A DNA stretch of 38,258 bases from Lachnospiraceae bacterium (GTDB lineage: Bacteria > Bacillota > Clostridia > Lachnospirales > Lachnospiraceae). Shown in pieces: positions 24,219 through 32,441 of the stretch. Below the pieces are notes generated by a model that was not told the DNA's origin, made no database searches, and saw only the letters and a list, made by a program, of their open reading frames with translations. Made by a program: the position numbers and the translations under genes. The stretch spans positions 1-38,258 of the forward strand of contig CAJTDL010000038.1 of the NCBI GenBank assembly GCA_910575035.1, in the 5' to 3' direction. How positions within the stretch are numbered: the first letter of the stretch is position 1; the number at the start of each line of letters is the position of its first letter.

Positions 24219-27200
24219 TTATTGCTTCACTATTTTTTGTTTCTTTCCAGAAATGCCCCGCTTTTTCAGGAGGGTTTTATAGGATTTTAGCTTTTTAGCA
24301 GGAACTTTTATGGTTGCCTGGCTATTGATTTTTTGGAAAGCATTGCTTCCTATGGTTTTGGATGTAAGGCGTGTTGTCTTAATAACAATAGATTTTAACT
24401 TCGGCATGCTGGCAAAAGCTTTGCTGCCGATCGATGTTACTTTGGCGGAAATCAGGGCTTTTGTCAGTTTTTCACATCCATAGAAAGACTGTTTTCCGAT
24501 TTTTGTTACCTTACTTGGAATTACGATTTGGGTTAAAGCTGTACATTTGTAGAAAGCTTTGTCACCAATGGATGTTACGTTCTTCCCCAAAGTTATAGCC
24601 TTTAACTTTGTGCACTGGCTGAAAGTGTTTTTCTTAATCTGGGTAACGTTGTTTCCAATTGTTATCTTTGTGGCTTTTTTGTTGCCTTTCAATGCCGTTT
24701 CTGCAATCCCTGTAACTTTATAGGTGATTTTTCCAATGGTAATGGTATCAGGTATCTTTATAGCAGCTGCCTTCGTATTTTTGTTTTTATAATACTCTAC
24801 TGTACCACCTTTTAGGCCAGATTTTGTAACCTTGTATTGTGCTTTTCCCTTTGTATCTGACAAAACCTTGCCTTTAGCAGGTACTTTGACGCTTGGGGGA
24901 GCTGGCTGGACGGAATCATCAGGATCTACTGGCTTATCTGGGTCATCCGGATCTACTGGTTTATCTGGATTGTCGGGATCCACTGGTTTATCCGGATTGT
25001 CGGGATTATTTGGATCATCTGGATCTATCGGCTTATTCGGGTCATCTGGATCCACTGGTTTATCTGGTTTATCCGGATCTACTGGCTTATCTGGATTGTC
25101 GGGATCCACTGGCTTATCCGGATTGTCAGGATCTACTGGCTTATCTAGATCCTCTGGAAATTCAGCATAGAATTTTTCATAATCTGTGGCTCTTGTTCCT
25201 CCAGATGTGATCACGCTGTTAGCAGAATTAAGGGCAAATACTTGTACCGTGTTATAAGAAGAGGATGGCAGCAGTATTTCTGTTGGAATTTCAAGTGTGG
25301 CTTTCTGGTTGGAAACCGTTGCCGTTCCCTGATTTTTTCCATTGATTAAAAATTCTACAGATTTTGCATCCGTATTTGATACGGTTGCTGTAATGACTGT
25401 TGTGCTATTTTTTTGCGTCGTGATATCATCCTCACTTATGGAGATTCCTCCGGCTGACCTGTAGCCCAGGGAAGCGGCCAGCGTTTCTGGAGATTGGAAT
25501 TGTTTGTCAAGCCAGTTCAAACGGTTCTTTAAATAAGTCTTCAGGGTTTGTACCTGGGCAGTAAAACCTCTCTGGCTGTCTCCTCCATACCACATAGAGG
25601 CATTGGCATTGGCAGACTCCAGGAGCAGGGACTGGTATGTGTCTATTTTTCCGCCATCTGCTACAATGCTGCCCAATTCTTCCCGCATCTTTGTATATAA
25701 TTCGTAGGCCTGAACAGCAAAATAGGGATCACAGACAATGGATTTATACCACTGCTTTGCCTGAGCCTGTGCTGAGAAATAATGCGTCTGCCAGGCATTG
25801 TATACGCCTGAGCCTTCGTAATTGCTTACCAGGCTGTTAGAGGACCAATCCATATCCCAGATAGGCCCCATATGAAACAGGCCATTGAGGTCTTTGTACA
25901 AGTAAGTGCTTTTTTTCATGGCATCCACATTCATAAAAAGCTCGCTCACCAGCCAGAACTGGGTTAAGGAATCCATATCGAATAGCTGGCTGTATGTTAA
26001 TTTCTCATTATTATAAGTAGTTGTATAATTAGCGGACTGGATTGCCCTTTCGAAGGCATTGACATAATCCTCCACGTATTTTATTGCTGCCTGGCCAGTT
26101 GCAATAAATTCTGGGTTTTTGAATTGCAGCGGCTGGTTTTGGCTGGTCATAAATTTAGAATACTCGTCATAATAAGCATCCAACTCTACCAGGAAGCCTC
26201 CTGTGGCATCTGGCATATCCGGCAGATACTTTGTAATATCGTATTCTTTGCCCTGATAGGTAAATTTCTTAGTGGTCAGCCAGGACATATTTTTTTCTGC
26301 AAGCTGTATCTCAATGGCATCCTGGTCGTCCTTAGTCAGGCCATTTGCACTCTCCGCTTTATAAACAGCCTTTGCCACATCCTCAGCATAATCCTCCCAG
26401 TTATGGATATTTACCCTTCCATCTGCTATCTTAACCTGCTCACAGAACTGGTAGGTGCCCTGGTATTGGCCGTTTAGGATCAAATCTACATGAACATTCT
26501 GCATGTAAGGCATTCCCATGGAGCCAGACAAATCGTAGGACAGTGTATTCCGCATGTGGGACTCATCGGTGTAATTAGCAAGGAGCACCCAATGCTTATT
26601 TTGTCCAAAGCCAAAAATATCTGTTTTCTTGTCCAGTTTTATTTTATAAGGTTTCTTGGGATTTTGCCAGGTGGAATTTCCCCGGCCGCGAATCTCTATG
26701 GCTCCGTCATACAAAGTGGTATTTGTGGAATTATATTCTGCATTCCCCTGTATACGGAAACTGCCATTGATATAGTCTTCCTTGCTGGTAATCTGCTGGC
26801 TGTTCTCCGTGTCCACATAAAGAACCGGGAGCTTGCTTAGGTACATGGAGGCCTGATACGTCCCTGTATGGCTTCCAGATGTGGTAACTGTTATGGTCAG
26901 CATCTTTTCTAAATCCGCATCGGCAGGCACATAGGAATCCTCCGTGGATTTTACAGTCCCAGCTACCTTCCATTGGTATTTGCAAGCTGTACCCGCGGGA
27001 ATACCCGATAATGTAACCGTAAGGGGAGTGCCAACAACTGCGTATTCCTGGTCAATCTGCAGGGATATGCCAGACAAAGCCGCTTCCGTGCCCTCTGACA
27101 ATAGCTGTGCATTTTCATCCGATTGCAGTACGCGGTCAGCCTCTGACAATGGGTGCACATCCCCCTCTGGCACACGCACAGTATCAGCCTCTGGCAATAG

Positions 27201-27389
27201 CTGCATGTTCCCCTCCAATAACTGCGCCGTATCAGGCTCTGCCTGGGACACTAAGGGCTTCGGTACTCCTATGGTTTCTGCATGGGCAATCAGCCCTGCC
27301 CCTGCACTCCCAAGTGTATTTGTAAGGAGCATTGCCATCACCAGAAATACACTTAACATAGATATTCTCTTTTTCTGAAATATTTTCAT
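24219..27389 (-). CDS. secreted CotH-like surface protein with Asp-Pro repeats and LRR domain
   Basis: A 1056-residue exported protein. In order: signal peptide (1 to about 38, ending AHA); a Glu/Leu-rich degenerate repeat (40-105); an immunoglobulin-like domain (about 108-185); a CotH domain (about 190-640) with IRGRGNSTWQNPKKPYKIKL, LLANYTDESHMRNTL and DMDWSSN near 511; a beta-sandwich segment (650-740); a Pro/Asp-rich spacer of DPDNPDKPV units (about 743-825); and BspA-type LRR_5 repeats (about 855-1020, for example IGDKAFYKC, IGKQSFYGC, IGSKAFASM) with a basic tail. CotH proteins are atypical kinases first known from spore coats. Here the enzyme-like domain is displayed through a spacer, as in gut surface proteins. 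No LPXTG sorting motif is seen. AGGAG lies 10 nt before the ATG. Confidence 0.88.
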   Translation of the reverse strand: MKIFQKKRISMLSVFLVMAMLLTNTLGSAGAGLIAHAETIGVPKPLVSQAEPDTAQLLEGNMQLLPEADTVRVPEGDVHPLSEADRVLQSDENAQLLSEGTEAALSGISLQIDQEYAVVGTPLTVTLSGIPAGTACKYQWKVAGTVKSTEDSYVPADADLEKMLTITVTTSGSHTGTYQASMYLSKLPVLYVDTENSQQITSKEDYINGSFRIQGNAEYNSTNTTLYDGAIEIRGRGNSTWQNPKKPYKIKLDKKTDIFGFGQNKHWVLLANYTDESHMRNTLSYDLSGSMGMPYMQNVHVDLILNGQYQGTYQFCEQVKIADGRVNIHNWEDYAEDVAKAVYKAESANGLTKDDQDAIEIQLAEKNMSWLTTKKFTYQGKEYDITKYLPDMPDATGGFLVELDAYYDEYSKFMTSQNQPLQFKNPEFIATGQAAIKYVEDYVNAFERAIQSANYTTTYNNEKLTYSQLFDMDSLTQFWLVSELFMNVDAMKKSTYLYKDLNGLFHMGPIWDMDWSSNSLVSNYEGSGVYNAWQTHYFSAQAQAKQWYKSIVCDPYFAVQAYELYTKMREELGSIVADGGKIDTYQSLLLESANANASMWYGGDSQRGFTAQVQTLKTYLKNRLNWLDKQFQSPETLAASLGYRSAGGISISEDDITTQKNSTTVITATVSNTDAKSVEFLINGKNQGTATVSNQKATLEIPTEILLPSSSYNTVQVFALNSANSVITSGGTRATDYEKFYAEFPEDLDKPVDPDNPDKPVDPDNPDKPVDPDKPDKPVDPDDPNKPIDPDDPNNPDNPDKPVDPDNPDKPVDPDDPDKPVDPDDSVQPAPPSVKVPAKGKVLSDTKGKAQYKVTKSGLKGGTVEYYKNKNTKAAAIKIPDTITIGKITYKVTGIAETALKGNKKATKITIGNNVTQIKKNTFSQCTKLKAITLGKNVTSIGDKAFYKCTALTQIVIPSKVTKIGKQSFYGCEKLTKALISAKVTSIGSKAFASMPKLKSIVIKTTRLTSKTIGSNAFQKINSQATIKVPAKKLKSYKTLLKKRGISGKKQKIVKQ
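24905..25160 (-). repeat. tandem repeat coding for DPDxPDKPV units
   Basis: About nine 27-bp-class units (with 18-bp partial ones) encode DPDNPDKPV, DPDDPDKPI and close variants. On the plus strand they read as GGATCTACTGGTTTATCTGG and similar. Units differ at third positions and in a few replacements, so this is an ageing protein repeat, not a CRISPR array. Confidence 0.9.
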
Positions 27390-27549
27390 ATTTGAATTAC
27401 TCCTTTCCTTTCTTCAAGTGCAAACAAGGTATGAAACACACACTTCCATTTTCATCCCAAACCACCTCACCTTCTGCCGTTTCAATGTAAATTCAACATA
27501 GCTCCGAAAAACTTCACTGGCTTATTAACGCTGCGCCTTTGTACCATCC

Positions 27550-27558
27550 ATTATAACA
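27550..27558 (-). promoter_or_regulatory. extended -10 promoter of the CotH/LRR gene
   Basis: Minus strand TGTTATAAT: perfect TATAAT at 27550-27555 with the TGn extension; the -35 position (TTTCTT) is weak. Start near 27543 gives a leader of about 153 nt. Confidence 0.55.
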
Positions 27559-27806
27559 AAGGCAGACAGAAAAAGAAATCTATATTTTATTTTTCCCGCA
27601 AAAACCTCTCCATCACATTTACCAAATCTTTATATCCAGCACGAGACGACAAAGATAATTTTATGTAATCCAGATTTCGGTTTCTAAATCACTTGCATTC
27701 CCGCCTCTTCTTTTGCCGCTTCCCTGCCACCAGTCTGTAATATTCCTTAAGTTACTGATATTGGCCATGAACAGCCTAGATTTCTTCCCATTTTTTCTGA
27801 AGATTC

Positions 27807-27835
27807 TTGTATCAGGCAAATATCTATGGTAGAAT
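27807..27835 (+). promoter_or_regulatory. promoter of the metallophosphoesterase gene
   Basis: TTGTAT (27807-27812), 17-nt spacer ending TGG, and TAGAAT (27830-27835). Start is expected near 27842. Confidence 0.7.
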
Positions 27836-28021
27836 TTCTATTTATCAAGCTTAAATAATTTCCCGCACTAAAAGATACTGGCCATGGAAAAAACAGCAAA
27901 AAAACGGCAGGCTCTAAGAACAAAGGTAAAAAAGCAACCGATTCTAAAAAGCAGTATCCATGAAAAAGCAGCGGACTCTAAGAACAACGGAAAAACCATA
28001 AGATCAGAAAGGCGGAAAAAG

Positions 28022-28918
28022 ATGAAAAGAAAATTATCCCAAAAACATCTCGTTTCGTTATGCACAATTACTATTCTGTTACTGGTATTGGCCATATGGA
28101 CAATATGGGGGAACACCGCATTGATGGTAAATACAATTACTATTGCCAGCAGCCGCATCCCCCCTGCTTTTTCTGGATTTCGAATCGCACAGGTATCGGA
28201 TCTTCATAATGCTGAATTTGGGAAAGATAACTCCGAGCTATTGCAAATGCTGTCTAAGACTATGCCAGATATCATTGTAATCACTGGTGATTTAGTAGAT
28301 GCGCAACATACAGACATGGATATCGCCCTTAATTTTGTAAATGAAGCTGCCCAAATCGCCCCCATTTACTATGTAACAGGCAACCACGAAGCAAGCCTGC
28401 CACAATATGATAAACTCAGAACCGGCTTAGAGAAAATTGGCGCGACGGTACTTGAAGACAAGGCAATACAGGTAAGGCATAATGGAGAAAAAATTACGCT
28501 TATTGGGCTCTCCGACCCTGATTTTACAATTAAGGGGGATATGTTTGGCGAAGTGCCAGTTATGGCCAATACAAAATTAAAAACCCTGGCAGATCCTGAA
28601 AACAGCTATACTGTTCTGCTCTCACATCGGCCAGAGCTGTTTGAAACCTATGTGGATTGTAATGTTGACCTGGTTTTTAGCGGGCATGCACATGGAGGCC
28701 AATTTCGCCTGCCCTATATCGGCGGGTTAATCGCTCCCAACCAAGGGCTGTTTCCTAAATATGATGCTGGATTATATACGGATGGAACTACGAACATGGT
28801 TGTCAGCCGTGGCATTGGAAACAGTATCATACCATTCCGTTTCAATAACCGCCCAGAAATTATTTTGGTGGAGCTTAGCTTGAAAAACGATGTTTCATTA
28901 TTATTTGCGCCTAAGTGA
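28022..28918 (+). CDS. membrane-anchored calcineurin-like metallophosphoesterase
   Basis: A 298-residue protein with one N-terminal membrane helix (about 9-29, LVSLCTITILLLVLAIWTIW) and the five metallophosphoesterase motifs: QVSDLHNAEFG, ITGDLVD, GNHE, LSHRPELF and SGHAHGGQFRLP. This is the YaeI/YpbG-type branch, acting on an unknown phosphoester outside or at the membrane. I chose ATG 28022 since AAGGCGGA lies just upstream and the anchor follows; the frame stays open to ATG 27884, which would add 46 Lys-rich residues and has no ribosome site. No neighbour indicates its substrate. Confidence 0.88.
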   Translation: MKRKLSQKHLVSLCTITILLLVLAIWTIWGNTALMVNTITIASSRIPPAFSGFRIAQVSDLHNAEFGKDNSELLQMLSKTMPDIIVITGDLVDAQHTDMDIALNFVNEAAQIAPIYYVTGNHEASLPQYDKLRTGLEKIGATVLEDKAIQVRHNGEKITLIGLSDPDFTIKGDMFGEVPVMANTKLKTLADPENSYTVLLSHRPELFETYVDCNVDLVFSGHAHGGQFRLPYIGGLIAPNQGLFPKYDAGLYTDGTTNMVVSRGIGNSIIPFRFNNRPEIILVELSLKNDVSLLFAPK

Positions 28919-29033
28919 ATGGAACGGAATAAGATTCCAATGGAATCCAGTGTATTTCCGTAAGCCCTGCCCCATCTTTGCAGTGGGGCCTGGTACATTG
29001 CTTGATTTTCAGGGCAAATAAATTGTACCGTTC

Positions 29034-29696
29034 TTACACCTTACAATTAATTCCCAAGTTTGCAAATATTGCCCCCATAGACACGCTTAGCGGTTCCGAA
29101 TGGCAGTCGGTGTCCTTTTCATAGTTATGCACCTGGTAATCTGGATTCCGTTCCAGTTTTTCAATCAATTTTGCGGTATTAATAGCATCATCCAAGCCAT
29201 TATGGAACCTGCCCTCAGAATCAATATCACATAACATCAGCGCTTCCTCCAGCCCTATTGCCCTTGTAAAATCAAATCGTTTCGAAAAGACATCCTGGTA
29301 ATCAATCCAACGGCCTTCATCCATAAAATCCGCCAACTGTTCATTCTCCAGCCCCTTGCTCGTAATTTCATGCATCAGCTGGCAATAGTCGCTGTCACTC
29401 CACGCAATCACCTGATATTCACGGTCCCCGATCCATTCAATCATACGCTGTAACACTTCCCGCAAAAGAGGCGCATGTTTAATCTGATTATTCTGAATGC
29501 CTGTAAGGTTCACAATAAAAGTGTCAATCACGCCATGTTCTGGATGGACATACTGGCTTATTGTGGCCACTCTTTTATAATCCTGATCCATCAAAACAGC
29601 CCCTATCTGGATGATCTCAGTCGCATACTTATAATTATTGGTGCGATAATGCTTTGGCACATTGCACATTTCCAAATCAATAACCACGTAATCCAT
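29034..29696 (-). CDS. DEDDh-family 3'-5' exonuclease
   Basis: A 220-residue protein of the DnaQ-like superfamily. The acidic residues of the active site are visible: D and E in VIDLEM (residues 6-9 region), D in AWSDSDY, and the H-D pair in HNGLDDAINTAKL (HxxxxxD spacing with D one turn later), so it belongs to the DEDDh subclass, close to the KapD/ERI-1-like exonucleases of Firmicutes. Those act on RNA or DNA 3' ends. The C terminus (after about residue 180) is a short unrecognised tail. GGAGGA precedes the ATG by 4 nt. It stands alone behind a consensus promoter. Confidence 0.88.
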   Translation of the reverse strand: MDYVVIDLEMCNVPKHYRTNNYKYATEIIQIGAVLMDQDYKRVATISQYVHPEHGVIDTFIVNLTGIQNNQIKHAPLLREVLQRMIEWIGDREYQVIAWSDSDYCQLMHEITSKGLENEQLADFMDEGRWIDYQDVFSKRFDFTRAIGLEEALMLCDIDSEGRFHNGLDDAINTAKLIEKLERNPDYQVHNYEKDTDCHSEPLSVSMGAIFANLGINCKV

Positions 29697-29761
29697 GTTT
29701 CCTCCACTCGGCTAATCCTCTGCCATTTTGCATTTTTTGTAATTAATACAGTTCCATTCCC

Positions 29762-29790
29762 ATTATACCGTCCAAACCCAGTCCTGACAA
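29762..29790 (-). promoter_or_regulatory. promoter of the exonuclease gene
   Basis: Minus strand TTGTCA (29785-29790), 17-nt spacer and TATAAT (29762-29767). Start near 29755 leaves a leader of about 58 nt. The rest of the 29697-29959 gap holds nothing else I can support. Confidence 0.75.
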
Positions 29791-29959
29791 TAGAAATTTT
29801 TCATAGTGCCCCAGCGGTTAAATATCAAGTGTTACTATTCACGGGCAATGTCAATGCAGACTGCGCCAGGGAGCCTGCCCTGCCTGGTCAGGTACATTTA
29901 TTTATCAGGCGATGCACGAAACCTTAGATAAATCGGCTTCCTCCGATTCCAACTGGAAG

Positions 29960-30490
29960 TTATCTTCGTATATAGATTAAATCTGTCATACCATTATATG
30001 ACCGTGTATTAAGCAATTTTAACCTAATCTCATGTTTTGCATTTCCGAAAAGCCGTATGCCACTGCCTAAAAGTGTCGGAATTACGGTAATGAAATAACC
30101 ATCAATTAAATCCTCATTTACTAACTGCTGGACGAGATTGGCTCCACCACATATCCAAATATCTTTTCCGCTTTCTCCTTTTAACCTTTTTGCCAAATCA
30201 ACAGGATTTATATTTACAAACCGAATTTTTTCAGAGGAAGCATGCTCATTATGCGTAATGACATAAGTTGTAAAATCGTTATATACCCACTCTTTTGGGG
30301 AAAGTTCAGTAACAATTTGATAATAAGTATTCCATCCCATCAAAACCGTATCAATGTTCTTTACAAACTCAGAATAGGCGTCAACATTCTCATTCTCATT
30401 GCCTTGCCCTTCCAGCCAACCAACACCGCCCTTACAGTCTGCAATATATCCGTCAAGGCTCATCGCAATAAACAAACTAATTTTTCTCAT
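29960..30490 (-). CDS. dihydrofolate reductase family protein (RibD C-terminal-like)
   Basis: A 176-residue cytosolic protein of the RibD_C/DHFR-like fold. Seen are the opening ISLFIAMSLDGYIAD, VGWLEGQ, VLMGWNTYYQI (NADPH-binding region), DIWICGGANLVQQLV and IPTLLGSGIRLF, all typical of the YwjB/YyaP group, whose substrate is mostly unknown. It is neither true FolA nor full RibD. AAAGGA and GAGGAG precede the ATG. Its DNA is more AT-rich than the left part of the window. It is separated from the exporter operon by 126 nt on the same strand. Confidence 0.88.
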   Translation of the reverse strand: MRKISLFIAMSLDGYIADCKGGVGWLEGQGNENENVDAYSEFVKNIDTVLMGWNTYYQIVTELSPKEWVYNDFTTYVITHNEHASSEKIRFVNINPVDLAKRLKGESGKDIWICGGANLVQQLVNEDLIDGYFITVIPTLLGSGIRLFGNAKHEIRLKLLNTRSYNGMTDLIYIRR

Positions 30491-30616
30491 ATTCCTTTAT
30501 CTCCTCAAATACTGGATTTTATAACCTTTATGGGAAATCTGGCATGTGAGGCCCAAACTTTGCCTTTGCCCCATCCAGGCAACTGTTTATAGAAAAGACT
30601 ACTTTTTGTGTTTTTC

Positions 30617-32428
30617 TCATCCTATTTGAAATTTCTCTCTTTGGCAATTATATAACTCTGCATAAAGCCCCCCTCTCACCAATAATTCCTTTTGGCTCCC
30701 CTGCTCAACAATCTTTCCATTTTCCAAAACAATGACCTTGTCCGCCAATGCAATATTGGAAAGGCGATGTGAAATGAAAACTGCCATTTTACCCTCCGTG
30801 GCCTTTTTCAGGTTTTCAAATATTTGGTATTCCGCCTTTGGATCTAAATTTGATGATGGTTCATCCAGTACAAACACGCTGCTCTTTCGGTATAATGTCC
30901 TTGCTAAAGCAAGTTTTTGGTGCTGCCCGCCTGATAGTTCCACCCCTTCTGGATCAAAAAAACGCATAAGGCTGGCTTCCAATCCATTTGGCGATTTTCC
31001 AAGAAGTTCTTCGCAGCAGCTATTTCTAATTGCCCCTTCTACCCTTTTTTCATCAAATTCATGTTCCGAATCGCTAATTGTAATATTTTCCTTTAAGGAA
31101 AAACAATAATTCTTCATTTCCTGAAAATACACGCTGAAGTTTTTTCTCAAGCTAGAAAGTGTATACTCCTCTATAAAAATTCCATTTACTTTGATTCTCC
31201 CATTATCAGGCTGATACATCCGAAGCATTAGCTTTATAATGGTAGATTTACCAGAACCATTTAAGCCAACAAAAGCGGTTCTTTCTTTTTTTTCCAATCG
31301 AAAACTGACATCATGCAATATTTCCGTATTGGTGCCAGGATAGGAAAAATCCACATGCTCAAATTCAATGGAATCAATACCATCCAAGCAGATGCTCCCT
31401 TCATCCGGTATCAGGGATTCTACAGAAAAAATGCTTTTCAGTTTGCTGATCTTTAGCTTATTGTCATAAATTTCCGTAAAAGACATCGTGAGGCTATAAA
31501 ATCCCACTAAAAATTGTGATACCAATCCTGTATACAAAGAATAGTCCCCTACTGTTGCCTGCCCTCCAAATATCTGAAAGCCTAAATGTATCCCAATCCC
31601 AGCGCAGATTATTTCTGGCAAGCAAGAAAACACAACAGAAAGGGATGTTTTTCGCCGTATCACTGTCCTTTTCCTTTGATAAAACGCCTCCCATACCTCT
31701 TTGTATTTCTTCCTCAAAATATTCCCCATGCCATAAAGGCGTACTTCCTGGGAAAATCCCTTTTCAAGGACAATCCCCTGATAATAAGCTTTTTTTCGCT
31801 CTGCCGTAAGCTGTTCCACGCTAAGCGCATAGAGCGACTTCGTATAATTTACAGATATGATTGCGTTAGGGACTGCCACTAAAAACAACAGAATCCCATA
31901 TAGAGGGCAAATGTTCCAAAGAATAGCCAGTATGCTGATAAATGAGACTGCCTCGCTGAAAAAAGACAATGCATTCCATACAATCTGTATAACAGAATAT
32001 GCATTGTTGGAAGCAGCCTGCAGCTTATCATAATATTCCGTATCATCAAAATATTGCAAATCCACTTGTTCTGCACATTCCATAACTCTTAATGTTATTT
32101 TCTGTTCTATGATCTCATCATGAACCACCTGCATATACTGTTCTATTTTTTGGCTGGCATCCTGAAAGATCTTTATGATAAAAATAACAGACAAAATCAA
32201 TAAGAACATTTGGCAAGGATATTCTGGCATCCAGGCATTCGAAAAAAGGTCTATAATATGCTTCCCCAGGAAACTCTCTGCAATCAACAGCAACGGAAGA
32301 ATTGCCTTGCATATAATCCTCGTAATTGTATAAACTTTGGAAGACTCCCAGGATATTTTCAGGCAAAACGCCAATGTCCCTGCAAATTCTTGTATATTGT
32401 TTTTCCAAACGCATAATTTTCCCTTCAT
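30617..32428 (-). CDS. ABC exporter, fused membrane and ATPase domains
   Basis: A 603-residue half-transporter: six-helix membrane domain (about 20-320) and a C-terminal ATPase (about 350-600) with Walker A GLNGSGKST, signature LSGGQHQKLALART, Walker B VFVLDEPSSNLDP and the switch histidine in FISHRLSN. The Q loop YFQEMKNYCFSLKENI is also visible. There is no N-terminal C39 peptidase domain, so it would not cut a leader itself. It resembles exporters of lantibiotic and related peptide clusters. Start ATG 32428 has AAGGTG upstream; GTG 32437 is also possible. It is last in the operon, 13 nt behind the subtilase-like gene, which may supply leader cleavage. Confidence 0.88.
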   Translation of the reverse strand: MKGKLCVWKNNIQEFAGTLAFCLKISWESSKVYTITRIICKAILPLLLIAESFLGKHIIDLFSNAWMPEYPCQMFLLILSVIFIIKIFQDASQKIEQYMQVVHDEIIEQKITLRVMECAEQVDLQYFDDTEYYDKLQAASNNAYSVIQIVWNALSFFSEAVSFISILAILWNICPLYGILLFLVAVPNAIISVNYTKSLYALSVEQLTAERKKAYYQGIVLEKGFSQEVRLYGMGNILRKKYKEVWEAFYQRKRTVIRRKTSLSVVFSCLPEIICAGIGIHLGFQIFGGQATVGDYSLYTGLVSQFLVGFYSLTMSFTEIYDNKLKISKLKSIFSVESLIPDEGSICLDGIDSIEFEHVDFSYPGTNTEILHDVSFRLEKKERTAFVGLNGSGKSTIIKLMLRMYQPDNGRIKVNGIFIEEYTLSSLRKNFSVYFQEMKNYCFSLKENITISDSEHEFDEKRVEGAIRNSCCEELLGKSPNGLEASLMRFFDPEGVELSGGQHQKLALARTLYRKSSVFVLDEPSSNLDPKAEYQIFENLKKATEGKMAVFISHRLSNIALADKVIVLENGKIVEQGSQKELLVRGGLYAELYNCQREKFQIG

Positions 32429-32441
32429 GTTCCACACCTTC

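Larger units (their letters stand above)
27390..28021. other. 632-bp divergent intergenic region
   Basis: This space separates the CotH surface gene (minus) from the metallophosphoesterase (plus). It holds the two promoters listed separately, leaving about 150 nt of leader to the first and about 180 nt to the second. Between them (27560-27800) I see only AT-rich DNA without a convincing gene, tRNA or long palindrome. Confidence 0.5.

Noticed and set aside
24832-25210. Plus-strand Gly/Ser-rich and Tyr/Leu/Asp-rich frames and a CRISPR-like repeat look
   Set aside because: They mirror the DPDNPDKPV-coding repeat of the CotH/LRR gene. Units are contiguous, without spacers, and vary at codon third positions.
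27884-28021. 46-residue Lys-rich N-terminal extension of the metallophosphoesterase
   Set aside because: No ribosome site at ATG 27884, and the extension would put a charged block before the membrane anchor. ATG 28022 has a purine-rich site, though the longer form is not excluded.
28948-28999. Hairpin GCCCCA/TGGGGC behind the metallophosphoesterase gene
   Set aside because: Only six pairs and no T tract on either strand, so a terminator call is not supported.
32118-32435. 105-codon minus-strand frame inside the exporter start
   Set aside because: It overlaps the exporter gene, which has clear ABC motifs and a ribosome site; the alternative frame has no family features.
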